The translations under genes were made by a program, and so were the position numbers. Positions 1 through 6,173 of a stretch of 7,599 nucleotides of DNA are shown piece by piece. The DNA is from an uncultured Campylobacter sp. (GTDB lineage Bacteria; Campylobacterota; Campylobacteria; Campylobacterales; Campylobacteraceae). The notes below the pieces were generated by a model that did not search any database, was not told the DNA's origin, and saw only the letters and a list, made by a program, of their open reading frames with translations. Where the stretch lies: assembly GCF_937949835.1 (NCBI RefSeq), contig NZ_CALEDC010000412.1, forward strand, positions 1-7,599. Direction: 5' to 3'. Position 1 is the stretch's first letter, and the number at the start of each line of letters is the position of its first letter.

Positions 1-543
1 ATCGCGCTTTTGGTGCTTGACGCAAGCGAGCCGCTAAACGAGCTGGACGAGCGTATAGCGGGGCTTGCGGCTAAATTTGAACTCGGGCTCATCATAATTT
101 TAAACAAATGGGATCTTTGCGAGCGCGATTACGACGAGTTTTGCCGCGATCTGCGCGATAGGTTTAAATTTCTTTCCTACGCGCCGATCATCAGCGTCAG
201 CGCGACGGACAGGAAGCGGATACATAAAATTTATCCGCTCATTTTGGAGGTTTATTCAAATTTCACGCGCAAGCTCGGCACCGCAAGGATCAATGAGGCG
301 GTAGAAGCCGCGATAAAGGCGCATCCGATACCTCGCGAGCGGGGCAAATCGGTTAAAATTTACTACGCCGCGCAGATCGGCTTTGCGCCGCCGAAGATCG
401 CTCTTGTAATGAACCGTCCAAGTGCGCTGCATTTTAGCTACAAGCGCTATTTGACGAACAGGCTGCGCGCGAGCTTTGCTCTTTCTGGCAGTCCGCTAGT
501 GCTGCTGCCGCGCAAAAAAGGGGAGAGCGATGAAGAGCGGTAA
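1..543 (+). CDS. der: Ribosome-assembly GTPase Der (EngA), C-terminal part, cut by window start
   Basis: Der is a double-GTPase that binds the 50S precursor and is needed for large-subunit assembly. The frame is open from base 1, so the true start lies outside the window and about 180 C-terminal residues are visible. The first residues are the end of the second G domain: a VLDASE stretch as in the family, the G4 motif NKWD encoded at 103-114, and a G5-like SVSA at 193-204. The rest is the KH-like C-terminal domain, with AHPIPRERGKSVKIYYA and HFSYKRYLTNRLR, both very typical of Der, and a basic tail (LPRKKGE). The gene ends 14 bases inside aroK, which implies translational coupling. The identification is secure; the first G domain cannot be judged. 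Confidence 0.95.
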   Translation: MALLVLDASEPLNELDERIAGLAAKFELGLIIILNKWDLCERDYDEFCRDLRDRFKFLSYAPIISVSATDRKRIHKIYPLILEVYSNFTRKLGTARINEAVEAAIKAHPIPRERGKSVKIYYAAQIGFAPPKIALVMNRPSALHFSYKRYLTNRLRASFALSGSPLVLLPRKKGESDEER

Positions 544-1501
544 TATCGTGCTCATCGGCTTTATGGGGGTCGGCAAGGGCACGGTAGCACGGGCGCTGGC
601 TGCGCAAAGCGGGATGTTTGCGCTTGATTGCGACGATATGATCGAAAGCTACGCCAATAAAAAGATCGGGCAAATTTTTAAAGAGCAGGGCGAGCAGAGC
701 TTTAGAAAGATGGAAGAGGGCCTTGCGAAATTTTTAGAAAAGTCCGTCCGCTGCGCCGTGATCTCCACCGGCGGCGGCTTTTACGCCGTGAAAAATTTAA
801 ATAAAATCGGCACCATCGTGTATCTGAAATCAAGCTTTGAAGGGATTATTAATCGCTTAAAAAACAGCGAAAACGCGGAGAAAAAATTTGCCAAGCGCCC
901 GCTGTTAGCGGATCTGCAAAAGGCCGCGACGCTGCACGCTCAAAGAGACGGGGCGTATGAAAAAAAGGCCGACATCGTAATCGACGTCGAAAATAAAAGC
1001 GTAAAAAAGATCGTAAAAGAAATTTGCTCCGCCTGCGACGGGCTAAATTTAAAGGGGAAAAAGATGTCTAAGCAAAAGTGCCCGGGCGGCGGCAAAAATT
1101 CCAAGTCGCACGGTAAAGAGGGCAAAGGCGATAAGCTTGAAAAGAAAGAGGCGCTAAAGCAGAAGCTGCGCGAATTGATCGAAGGCTTAGAGCGCGAGCA
1201 AATTCCAAAGCGGGTGATCGCGTGGCACTTCGATCTTTACGAGCCTTACGCGCTACAGCTCGCAGGATCGAGCAGCTTTGATACGGATGACGACGACTGG
1301 GCGTGCGAGGACGAGGATGAGTTTTATCCGCAAAGCTCGCGCTTGCAGCTTGATTTTTTAAACGAGCTTTCGTGGCGGCAGGTTTTAAAAATGCTCGTGC
1401 AGGCTTTGCGCGAGCTGCGAGAGCAGATGCCAGATGCAAAAATTTTTAAGTGCAAGCACGTCGCTGCGGGCTTCGTAGACGGCGATCTGATTTTGATTTA
1501 A
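530..1501 (+). CDS. aroK: Shikimate kinase AroK fused to an unrecognised C-terminal domain
   Basis: Shikimate kinase phosphorylates shikimate with ATP in the cytoplasmic pathway to chorismate. Residues 1-170 are a complete kinase. The P-loop spans residues 10-18 and reads GKGT rather than the usual GKS/T-T. The DxD pair is D33/D35. Substrate-binding candidates are R59 (SFRKME), G81-G83 (TGGGF) and R139 (QRDGAY), and RPLL starts at R123 near the lid. The start is supported by AAGGGGAG at 519-526. AroK is normally about 165-175 residues; this frame runs on to 323. The extension has a Lys/Gly-rich linker (about 172-205), a likely helical or coiled stretch (205-225), an acidic patch FDTDDDDWACEDEDEF, a second helix and a GFVDGDLILI end. 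I do not recognise a named family for it. An internal start at M179 has its own ribosome binding site, so the extension may also, or only, be made separately. Confidence 0.93.
   Translation: MKSGNIVLIGFMGVGKGTVARALAAQSGMFALDCDDMIESYANKKIGQIFKEQGEQSFRKMEEGLAKFLEKSVRCAVISTGGGFYAVKNLNKIGTIVYLKSSFEGIINRLKNSENAEKKFAKRPLLADLQKAATLHAQRDGAYEKKADIVIDVENKSVKKIVKEICSACDGLNLKGKKMSKQKCPGGGKNSKSHGKEGKGDKLEKKEALKQKLRELIEGLEREQIPKRVIAWHFDLYEPYALQLAGSSSFDTDDDDWACEDEDEFYPQSSRLQLDFLNELSWRQVLKMLVQALRELREQMPDAKIFKCKHVAAGFVDGDLILI
1052..1066 (+). promoter_or_regulatory. Internal ribosome binding site and ATG inside the aroK fusion
   Basis: AAGGGG at 1052-1057 sits 6 bases before an in-frame ATG (1064-1066, residue 179 of the fusion), exactly where the kinase domain ends and the unrecognised domain begins. 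This is the arrangement expected of two separate genes whose stop codon has been lost. A TAA at 1044-1046 in the +1 frame shows how close the kinase is to ending here. Initiation from this site would give a 145-residue protein, independent of AroK or alongside it. Confidence 0.55.
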
Positions 1502-1511
1502 AGGAGCAACG

Positions 1512-2480
1512 ATGAGAATTTTAACGGGTCTTCAGCCCAGCGGCAAGCTGCATTTGGGCAACTACTTCGCGAGCATCAAGCAGATGGTGGATGCACAAAA
1601 CGCAGGAGAGCAGATGTTTATGTTTATCGCAAACTACCATGCGCTCACCTCCGTAAGCGACGGCGCAAAGCTAAAAAACTCTACCTACGAGGCCGCCGCG
1701 GCGTTTTTGTCGCTGGGTATCGATCCGAAAAAGACGGTGTTTTGGGTGCAAAGCGACGTGAAAGAGGTGTTGGAGCTTTACTGGATTTTAAGCGGATATG
1801 CGCCGATGGGGCTGCTCGAGCGAGCGCACGCATATAAAGACAAGATCGCAAAGGGCTTTGAGAGCAAACACGATCTATTCAGCTACCCCGTGCTGATGGC
1901 GGCGGACATCCTGCTATACAGCGCGGAGGTCGTGCCCGTGGGCAAGGATCAGATCCAGCACGTCGAGATCGCCCGCGACATCGCGCTTAAATTTAACAAC
2001 GCCCACGGAGAAATTTTAACTATTCCGCAAGCGCGAGTAAACGATGAAGTGGCAATCGTGCCGGGCACGGACGGCGCGAAGATGAGCAAGAGCTACGGCA
2101 ATACGATCGATATTTTTGCAGATGCCGCGACGCTAAAGAAGCAAATTTCAAGTATCGTAACGACCTCCGAGCCGCTGGAAGCGCCTAAGCAGTGGCGCGG
2201 ATGCAATGTCTATAATATCGCGAAGCTGTTTTTAAGCGAAGCGGAGCAGGCGGAGCTGCAGGCTCGCTACGAGCGCGGAGGCGAGGGGCACGGGCATTTT
2301 AAGGCGTATCTAAACGAGCTAGTGCAGGGCTACTTCAAAGACGCGCGAGATAAATTCGAATACTATCAAAGTCACCGCGAAATTTTAGACGAGATGCTAA
2401 GACAGGGCGCGCAAAGAGCGGCCGCGACGGCTGCTTCATTGATGCAAAAGGTTCGCGCCGCCGTGGGGATTTATCGCTAA
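1512..2480 (+). CDS. trpS: Tryptophan--tRNA ligase
   Basis: A class I aminoacyl-tRNA synthetase that charges tRNA-Trp with tryptophan at the expense of ATP, in the cytoplasm, usually as a dimer. The HIGH-type signature is PSGKLHLGN (residues 9-17). The family core MAADILLY is at 129-136, VPVGKDQ at 141-147 followed by the QHVEIARD helix, and the KMSKS loop at 190-194, followed by YGN. The C-terminal third is the helical anticodon-binding region. The length of 322 residues is normal for bacterial TrpS. The start is set by AAAGGAG just upstream, 10 bases after the aroK fusion stop, so it is very likely co-transcribed with der and aroK. No truncation or odd residues are seen. Confidence 0.97.
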   Translation: MRILTGLQPSGKLHLGNYFASIKQMVDAQNAGEQMFMFIANYHALTSVSDGAKLKNSTYEAAAAFLSLGIDPKKTVFWVQSDVKEVLELYWILSGYAPMGLLERAHAYKDKIAKGFESKHDLFSYPVLMAADILLYSAEVVPVGKDQIQHVEIARDIALKFNNAHGEILTIPQARVNDEVAIVPGTDGAKMSKSYGNTIDIFADAATLKKQISSIVTTSEPLEAPKQWRGCNVYNIAKLFLSEAEQAELQARYERGGEGHGHFKAYLNELVQGYFKDARDKFEYYQSHREILDEMLRQGAQRAAATAASLMQKVRAAVGIYR

Positions 2481-2490
2481 GGAGAGTGAG

Positions 2491-2964
2491 ATGACGGATT
2501 ACGCTAGAGAAATTTTATCTGATGGTAAGCTGCTTCGGCAGAAGCTGGAAATTTTCTTGCAAACCCCGAGTAAGGTTGAAATTTACGCACGCGCCTGCGA
2601 GAAATTTTTCGCCGCGGGCAAGCAGCGCGAGTTAAATTACGTAAGCACGTGGAGCTGGTGGGGATTTTTCGGCACGCTGTTCTTTTTTCTGTACCGCAAG
2701 GAGTACAAAATTGCCGCAGCTCTATTTGCCGTTATGGTAATTTCTTGCTTCGTTCCGTTTTTGGATGGACATGATAGAACTATAGGAACGGCGATTAGCG
2801 TCAGTAGCGGGACTATGGCGAAATATTACGTTTGCGATAGTTTTGTTTCATTGCTAGATAAACAGGACGACGAAGTCCTAAGACGGGGCGGCGGCGTGAA
2901 TAGATGGGCGATATGGCTCGCGGTAATATTTTACGCTTTTGTCGCAATTGTGTTTTTGCGCTAA
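2491..2964 (+). CDS. DUF2628-type small membrane protein
   Basis: A protein of 157 residues with a soluble, charged N-terminus (1-50) and then WSWWGFFGTLFFFLYRKEYK (residues 54-73), the Trp/Phe-rich block followed by YRK-x-Y that I associate with DUF2628. Hydrophobic segments lie at about 56-68, 73-92 and 138-156, with a weaker one near 98-115. A basic RRGGGVNR stretch precedes the last helix. The function of the family is unknown to me; it sits in the inner membrane by prediction. It begins 10 bases after trpS behind GGAGAG, so it looks like the last gene of that operon. In C. jejuni I remember serS after trpS, so this gene marks a change in gene order. The family assignment is from memory of the motif, not a search. 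Confidence 0.8.
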   Translation: MTDYAREILSDGKLLRQKLEIFLQTPSKVEIYARACEKFFAAGKQRELNYVSTWSWWGFFGTLFFFLYRKEYKIAAALFAVMVISCFVPFLDGHDRTIGTAISVSSGTMAKYYVCDSFVSLLDKQDDEVLRRGGGVNRWAIWLAVIFYAFVAIVFLR

Positions 2965-3048
2965 TAATTTCAAACGGCGGCAAAATTCAGTAGTTTTGAA
3001 GGGCTTCCGCGCTCAAAATAGCTAAATAAATTTTAAAAAGGGGTAGAG

Positions 3049-3315
3049 ATGAAAGCGATCGTAACGGTGATCGGCAAGGACAAAGTTGGCATTGTAGCGG
3101 GCGTTTCGGCTAAGCTCGCGCAGCTTGGGCTAAACATAGACGACATCAGCCAGACGGTTTTGGATGAGTTTTTTACGATGATGGCGGTGGTTTCCAGCGA
3201 CGAAAAGCAGGACTTCACGGCTCTTCGCGAGGAGCTAAACGAGCTAGGCGAAAAGCTAAAAGTTAAAATCAACATCCAAAGCTCGGCGATATTTGACGCC
3301 ATGCACAACATCTAA
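3049..3315 (+). CDS. ACT domain-containing protein (UPF0237)
   Basis: A stand-alone ACT domain of 88 residues. ACT domains are small regulatory folds that usually bind amino acids at dimer interfaces. The sequence opens with VTVIGKDKVGIVAGVSAKLA, the first strand and helix typical of the fold with the ligand-loop glycine (G15), then GLNIDDISQTVLDEFFTMMAVV as strands 2 and 3. The length and layout fit the UPF0237 group, which has no added catalytic domain. An AAAAGGGG ribosome binding site at about 3037-3044 supports the start. The next gene, UPF0210, starts 9 bases downstream, and this pair is found side by side in many bacteria, so the ACT protein is probably a regulator or partner of it. 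The ligand is not known. Confidence 0.92.
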   Translation: MKAIVTVIGKDKVGIVAGVSAKLAQLGLNIDDISQTVLDEFFTMMAVVSSDEKQDFTALREELNELGEKLKVKINIQSSAIFDAMHNI

Positions 3316-3324
3316 GGCGCGCAG

Positions 3325-4662
3325 ATGGACATCAAAAACGTAACCGAAACGATCGCGATGATCGAGGAGCAAAATTTCGACATCCGCACGATCACGATGG
3401 GCATTAGCCTGCTTGACTGCATCGATCCCGATATGGGCAAAGCCGCGGAGAAAATTTATGCAAAAATCACCGAAAAGGCGCGCGATCTGGTAAAGGTCGG
3501 CAATGAAATTTCAGCAGAACTTGGCATCCCGATCGTAAATAAGCGCGTCTGCGTAACGCCTATCGCCATCATCGGTGCGGCGACGAACGCCGCGGACTAC
3601 GTCCCGCTTGCTAGAGCGATGGACGAAGCGGCGCAAAAGGTCGGCATCGACTTTATCGGCGGCTTTTCGGCGCTCGTGCAAAAGGGCTACGCAAAGGGCG
3701 ATAAAATTTTAATCGACTCCATCCCTGCCACGCTCGCCGCGACGCAAAAGGTCTGCTCGTCGGTAAATATCGGCTCGACCAAGACGGGCATAAATATGAG
3801 CGCGGTCGCCGACATGGGGCGCGTGATCAAAGAAACCGCGCGGCTTTCGGGTCTTGGTGCGGCAAAGCTGGTCGTATTTGCCAACGCCGTCGAGGATAAT
3901 CCCTTTATGGCGGGCGCATTTCACGGCGTGGGCGAGGCCGAGGTCGTCATAAACGTGGGCGTCAGCGGCCCTGGCGTCGTTAAACGCGCGCTTGAGAAGG
4001 TGCGCGGGGCGAGCTTTGACGTGGTCGCCGAGACCGTGAAAAAGACGGCGTTTAAGATCACGCGCATCGGACAGCTCGTAGGACAAATGGCGTCTGAGCG
4101 GCTGGGCGTGAAATTTGGCATCGTCGATCTCTCGCTAGCTCCGACTCCGGCGGTGGGCGATTCGGTAGCGCGCGTGCTTGAGGAGATGGGACTAGAGCGC
4201 GTCGGCACGCACGGCACGACGGCTGCGCTAGCGCTACTAAACGACGCGGTCAAAAAGGGCGGCGTTATGGCGTGCAACCAAGTAGGCGGGCTTAGCGGCG
4301 CGTTTATCCCCGTCTCCGAAGACGAGGGCATGATCGCCGCGGTGCGCGCAGGATCGTTAAATTTAGAAAAACTCGAAGCGATGACCGCAATCTGCTCGGT
4401 GGGGCTCGATATGATCGCGATCCCGCAGGATACGCCCGAGCAAACGATCGCCGCGATCATAGCCGACGAGGCCGCGATCGGCGTGATAAATCAAAAAACG
4501 ACCGCCGTGCGCATAATCCCAAAAGGCAAAGAGGGCGACACGCTGGAATTCGGCGGGCTTCTGGGCAGCGCGCCCGTGATGAGCGTAAATAAAAACTCAT
4601 CCGCGGACTTCATCGCCCGCGGCGGCCAGATCCCAGCACCCATTCATAGTTTTAAAAACTAA
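3325..4662 (+). CDS. PFL family protein (UPF0210/DUF711)
   Basis: A full-length cytoplasmic protein of 445 residues, close to the usual 450 of UPF0210/DUF711. The family is called PFL-like because its fold resembles pyruvate formate-lyase, but it is much shorter and I see no glycyl-radical RVxG motif near the C-terminus, so PFL activity should not be assumed. Conserved-looking stretches are [13 protein letters not shown] (residues 20-32), [13 protein letters not shown], a GSTKTGINM segment, [43 protein letters not shown] and [20 protein letters not shown]. The start follows a weak GGCGCG-type site and probably depends on coupling to the ACT gene. Its function is unestablished; the ACT neighbour suggests control by a small molecule. 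Base composition is the highest in the window. Confidence 0.94.
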   Translation: MDIKNVTETIAMIEEQNFDIRTITMGISLLDCIDPDMGKAAEKIYAKITEKARDLVKVGNEISAELGIPIVNKRVCVTPIAIIGAATNAADYVPLARAMDEAAQKVGIDFIGGFSALVQKGYAKGDKILIDSIPATLAATQKVCSSVNIGSTKTGINMSAVADMGRVIKETARLSGLGAAKLVVFANAVEDNPFMAGAFHGVGEAEVVINVGVSGPGVVKRALEKVRGASFDVVAETVKKTAFKITRIGQLVGQMASERLGVKFGIVDLSLAPTPAVGDSVARVLEEMGLERVGTHGTTAALALLNDAVKKGGVMACNQVGGLSGAFIPVSEDEGMIAAVRAGSLNLEKLEAMTAICSVGLDMIAIPQDTPEQTIAAIIADEAAIGVINQKTTAVRIIPKGKEGDTLEFGGLLGSAPVMSVNKNSSADFIARGGQIPAPIHSFKN

Positions 4663-4686
4663 ATTTAACACGTTTAAGGAGGGAAA

Positions 4687-5100
4687 ATGAGAGCGTTTGC
4701 GTTATTTGCGGCGGCCTTGCTTTTTAGCGGCTGCTCCATAATCTCGGCATTTTATAGCAAGGAGAAAAAATTCGAGCTGGCGGGCTTGGGGCAAGACGGG
4801 GTTTATAGGACTTCGGATGGCAGCGGAGATACGCTAATAAAAATAACGTCCGCCCGCACAAAAGAGGGCGAGCCGTATCGCATAATCCACACGCTGGAAA
4901 TTCCTAAAAATTCTACCCAGACGGATTTTGACAGCAACGATAAAGAGGTGTTTAAAATAGACTGCTCAAAGAATTATTGCGAGCCCAAATACGACGAGGA
5001 GCCGAAAAGAATCGCCATTTCTTGGCCCGCGCCGAATGGGGGCGGCGTTTTTGACGGCGTCATATATCTAAAAAATTTACGGCTCGTAAAAGCGTATTAA
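4687..5100 (+). CDS. Small putative lipoprotein of unknown function
   Basis: The 137-residue product starts with a short signal peptide (MRAFALFAAALLFSG) ending at LFSGC, a lipobox-like site with Cys16 as the predicted lipidated residue. The F at -3 is atypical but the hydrophobic core and GC end are convincing. The mature part is hydrophilic, with a likely beta-rich run (GVYRTSDGSGDTLIKITSA), two further cysteines close together (C93 and C98) that could form a disulfide in the periplasm, and a C-terminal GVFDGVIYLKNLRLVKAY stretch. I do not recognise a family. A strong AAGGAGGG ribosome binding site supports the start, 24 bases after the UPF0210 gene, so read-through from that gene is possible. 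Its job is unknown. Confidence 0.8.
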   Translation: MRAFALFAAALLFSGCSIISAFYSKEKKFELAGLGQDGVYRTSDGSGDTLIKITSARTKEGEPYRIIHTLEIPKNSTQTDFDSNDKEVFKIDCSKNYCEPKYDEEPKRIAISWPAPNGGGVFDGVIYLKNLRLVKAY

Positions 5101-5129
5101 ATTTGCGGATTTAATAGCGCGCAAAATTT
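5099..5129 (+). terminator. Weak inverted repeat after the lipoprotein gene
   Basis: AAATTTGCG at 5099-5107 faces CGCAAAATTT at 5120-5129, with one extra A in the second arm, immediately at the lipoprotein stop codon. It could form a small stem with GCG at the loop end, followed by AT-rich sequence without a clean T run. It may be a weak terminator, or simply part of the AAATTT repeats that fill this gap. Confidence 0.25.
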
Positions 5130-5202
5130 ATAAAATTTAACGAGTAAAATTCTAAGTCGCCACGATGGAATTTTTGAGCTTTAAATTCTGTGCTGCGGAC
5201 GT

Positions 5203-5254
5203 GGAATTTTGAGTTAGAATTTCGGCTTGAAATTTCGCCGTGAAATTTTACGGC
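5203..5254. repeat. Four tandem degenerate 13-base repeats
   Basis: The units are GGAATTTTGAGTT, AGAATTTCGGCTT, GAAATTTCGCCGT and GAAATTTTACGGC, laid end to end with AATT at 5205, 5218, 5231 and 5244, exactly 13 bases apart. An earlier relative, GGAATTTTTGAGCT, is at 5167-5180. The last unit overlaps a palindrome, CGCCGT at 5236-5241 facing ACGGCG at 5250-5255 around a GAAATTTT centre. Confidence 0.7.
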
Positions 5255-5280
5255 GCGGTCGCCCTTACGGCGAGCTAAAA

Positions 5281-5317
5281 TTTTAAAATTTTGCCGCAAG
5301 ACGCGGCGTTAAAATTT
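5281..5317. repeat. AAATTT-flanked hairpin, copy 1 (GCCGC stem)
   Basis: GCCGC (5293-5297) pairs with GCGGC (5303-5307) over an AAGAC loop, and the flanking AAAATTTT and AAAATTT can extend the stem with a 3-base bulge. The same layout (TTTTAAAATT, two or three bases, CCGCAAG, two bases, GCGGC) recurs exactly 800 bases downstream at 6081. Confidence 0.55.
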
Positions 5318-5351
5318 CATCGCTGCTCGCGGCGGACAAACGGCGGGTCTT

Positions 5352-5403
5352 TTGAAATTTTAAATTTTAAAGCGGCTTTCATTGAAATTTTAAAATTTAA
5401 AAG
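5352..5403. repeat. Direct repeat of TTGAAATTTTAAA, 30 bases apart
   Basis: Two AT-rich copies of about 21 bases start at 5352 and 5382 and share TTGAAATTTTAAA, then diverge slightly (ATTTTAAAG against ATTTAAAAG). They belong to the same word family as the rest of the gap. Confidence 0.6.
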
Positions 5404-5541
5404 TAATCTGCTTCGTTATCATTGCCCGTCCGCTAAGAAGCGAGCGGGATTCTATTTCGGCACGGATTTAAACACAGCGCGCAAAAACGGGCGCGGCATC
5501 AAAATTTTAAAAGACGAGCGAAAATATGGGGCGGAAATAAA

Positions 5542-5883
5542 ATGCAAAAAATGGCTTGGAAATTTGGCGAACTTGAAAAAGTCGCAACGGACGAGGGCTT
5601 TATTTGGTATGCGGAGCTGGAACTAAAAAGCGAAAACTTCGGTGAGGTAGCGTTTTGCCTCGTGTCTGCAGATACGGCGGATGTGGACGATGAGGGGTCT
5701 TGCTCGCGCAGCGACGCCTGGGACATCGATCGGTATGTAAAAGACGCTCTTGTCTTCCTGCGAGACGAGCTTAGACGCGAGTATCGTTTGAGCGAGGATG
5801 AGCTTAGGCTGCTTGACGCGCCTGTTTGCGATCTGCCGTTTGAGCTGCCGCAATGCACGTTTTACGCGCGCGATACGCAGTGA
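5542..5883 (+). CDS. Hypothetical acidic protein, N-terminal part of a frameshifted gene
   Basis: This 113-residue frame begins at ATG 5542 (or at the second ATG, 5551) behind a poor GGCGGAAA site. It reads as real, acidic protein: GFIWYAELELKSENFGEVAFCLVSA-like strands (20-43), an Asp-rich run (44-60), a long charged helix (DIDRYVKDALVFLRDELRREY, 61-81), and FELPQCTFYAR near the end. I recognise no family; the size and acidity resemble small stand-alone immunity-type proteins, but that is only an impression. It stops abruptly at 5881-5883, while a protein-like continuation exists in the +1 frame to 5986. The two join if a (CG)4 tract at 5865-5872 had one more CG, giving 148 residues. It may be a broken gene, a phase variant or a sequencing error. 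It has no clear promoter. Confidence 0.6.
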   Translation: MQKMAWKFGELEKVATDEGFIWYAELELKSENFGEVAFCLVSADTADVDDEGSCSRSDAWDIDRYVKDALVFLRDELRREYRLSEDELRLLDAPVCDLPFELPQCTFYARDTQ

Positions 5884-5986
5884 CTGCTGGGGTCCGGGCG
5901 CGCTTGATATTTGCGAGCCTTTCGGCATCGGGGTGATTTTCGAGGGCGAAAGACCGCTGCGCGTGGAAAATTTGGAGCTTTGCTAA
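5873..5986 (+). pseudogene. C-terminal remnant of the frameshifted gene at 5542
   Basis: In the frame one base off the preceding gene, this stretch encodes IRSDCWGPGALDICEPFGIG followed by VIFEGERPLRVENLELC and a TAA at 5984-5986. The ordered mix of Gly, Phe, acidic and hydrophobic residues looks like the C-terminal part of a folded protein, not a chance frame. There is no ribosome binding site or sensible start at its beginning, so it fits the downstream half of the gene that starts at 5542. Adding two bases in the CG tract at 5865-5872 joins the halves without a stop. Confidence 0.6.
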
Positions 5987-6072
5987 CTGCGGTAAAATGC
6001 TAAATTTAAAGGCGGACGGGAATTTTAATGCTTTGCCGAGTTTGAAATTTTTCGGCTCTTCGCGAATATAAC

Positions 6073-6107
6073 GCGGTAAATTTTAAAATTTAACCGCAAG
6101 GTGCGGC
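6073..6107. repeat. 25-base near-palindrome overlapping hairpin copy 2
   Basis: GCGGT at 6073-6077 faces ACCGC at 6093-6097 around AAATTTTAAAATTT, with one extra A in the right arm. The right arm also pairs on its other side: CCGCA (6094-6098) with TGCGG (6102-6106) over AGG, so two hairpins exclude each other. The element is copy 2 of the hairpin at 5281-5317. It ends 28 bases before the TATAAT at 6135, so it may be an operator or simply a repeat. Confidence 0.55.
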
Positions 6108-6134
6108 ATCAAAAAGGCGCGACGCCGAATTTGA

Positions 6135-6140
6135 TATAAT
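6135..6140 (+). promoter_or_regulatory. Sigma-70 type -10 box for the gene at 6174
   Basis: A perfect TATAAT preceded by TTTGA lies 34 bases before the GTG start, with AT-rich blocks further upstream. This fits Campylobacter vegetative promoters, which have a strong -10 box and periodic AT stretches instead of a -35 box. It implies a separate transcript for the gene at 6174. Confidence 0.65.
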
Positions 6141-6173
6141 CTCTAAAATTTAAACGCTTAAAAGGAGCGAGCC

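Larger units (their letters stand above)
5101..5541. repeat. Gene-free gap filled with AAATTT/GAATTT-type repeats
   Basis: No convincing gene lies in these 441 bases; open frames through it are low-complexity readings of the repeats. By hand I count 18 RAATTY words (AAATTT, GAATTT, AAATTC) in 5099-5541, of which 17 lie before 5400. They form several sub-patterns: four tandem 13-mers (5203-5254), a near-perfect palindrome (5236-5255), a GC hairpin between AAATTT blocks (5285-5317), and a 30-base direct repeat beginning TTGAAATTTTAAA at 5352 and 5382. From 5404 to 5490 the repeats thin out and I see nothing definite. I find no strong promoter for the next gene here. Confidence 0.75.

Noticed and set aside
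2994..3018. TTTTGA...TCAAAA inverted repeat between the DUF2628 and ACT genes
   Set aside because: The stem is only 6 mostly AT pairs with poor pairing inside and no T run, too weak to call a terminator; no convincing -10 box was found in this 84-base gap either.
3921..4460. Long minus-strand frame of 179 codons inside the UPF0210 gene
   Set aside because: It is a shadow of a GC-rich gene, Ser/Thr/Ala/Pro-rich with no motif, and the + strand gene is a clear full-length family member.
5111..5299. Open frame of 62 codons on - in the repeat gap
   Set aside because: Its translation repeats KFH, NSKFH and EFYSLNF from the AAATTT words, it has no ribosome binding site, and it covers the tandem repeats.
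5291..5626. Open frame of 111 codons on + through the repeat gap
   Set aside because: It starts at a TTG without a ribosome binding site, its residues are readings of AAATTTTAAA words (ILNFK, EILKFK), and it overlaps the better frame at 5542.
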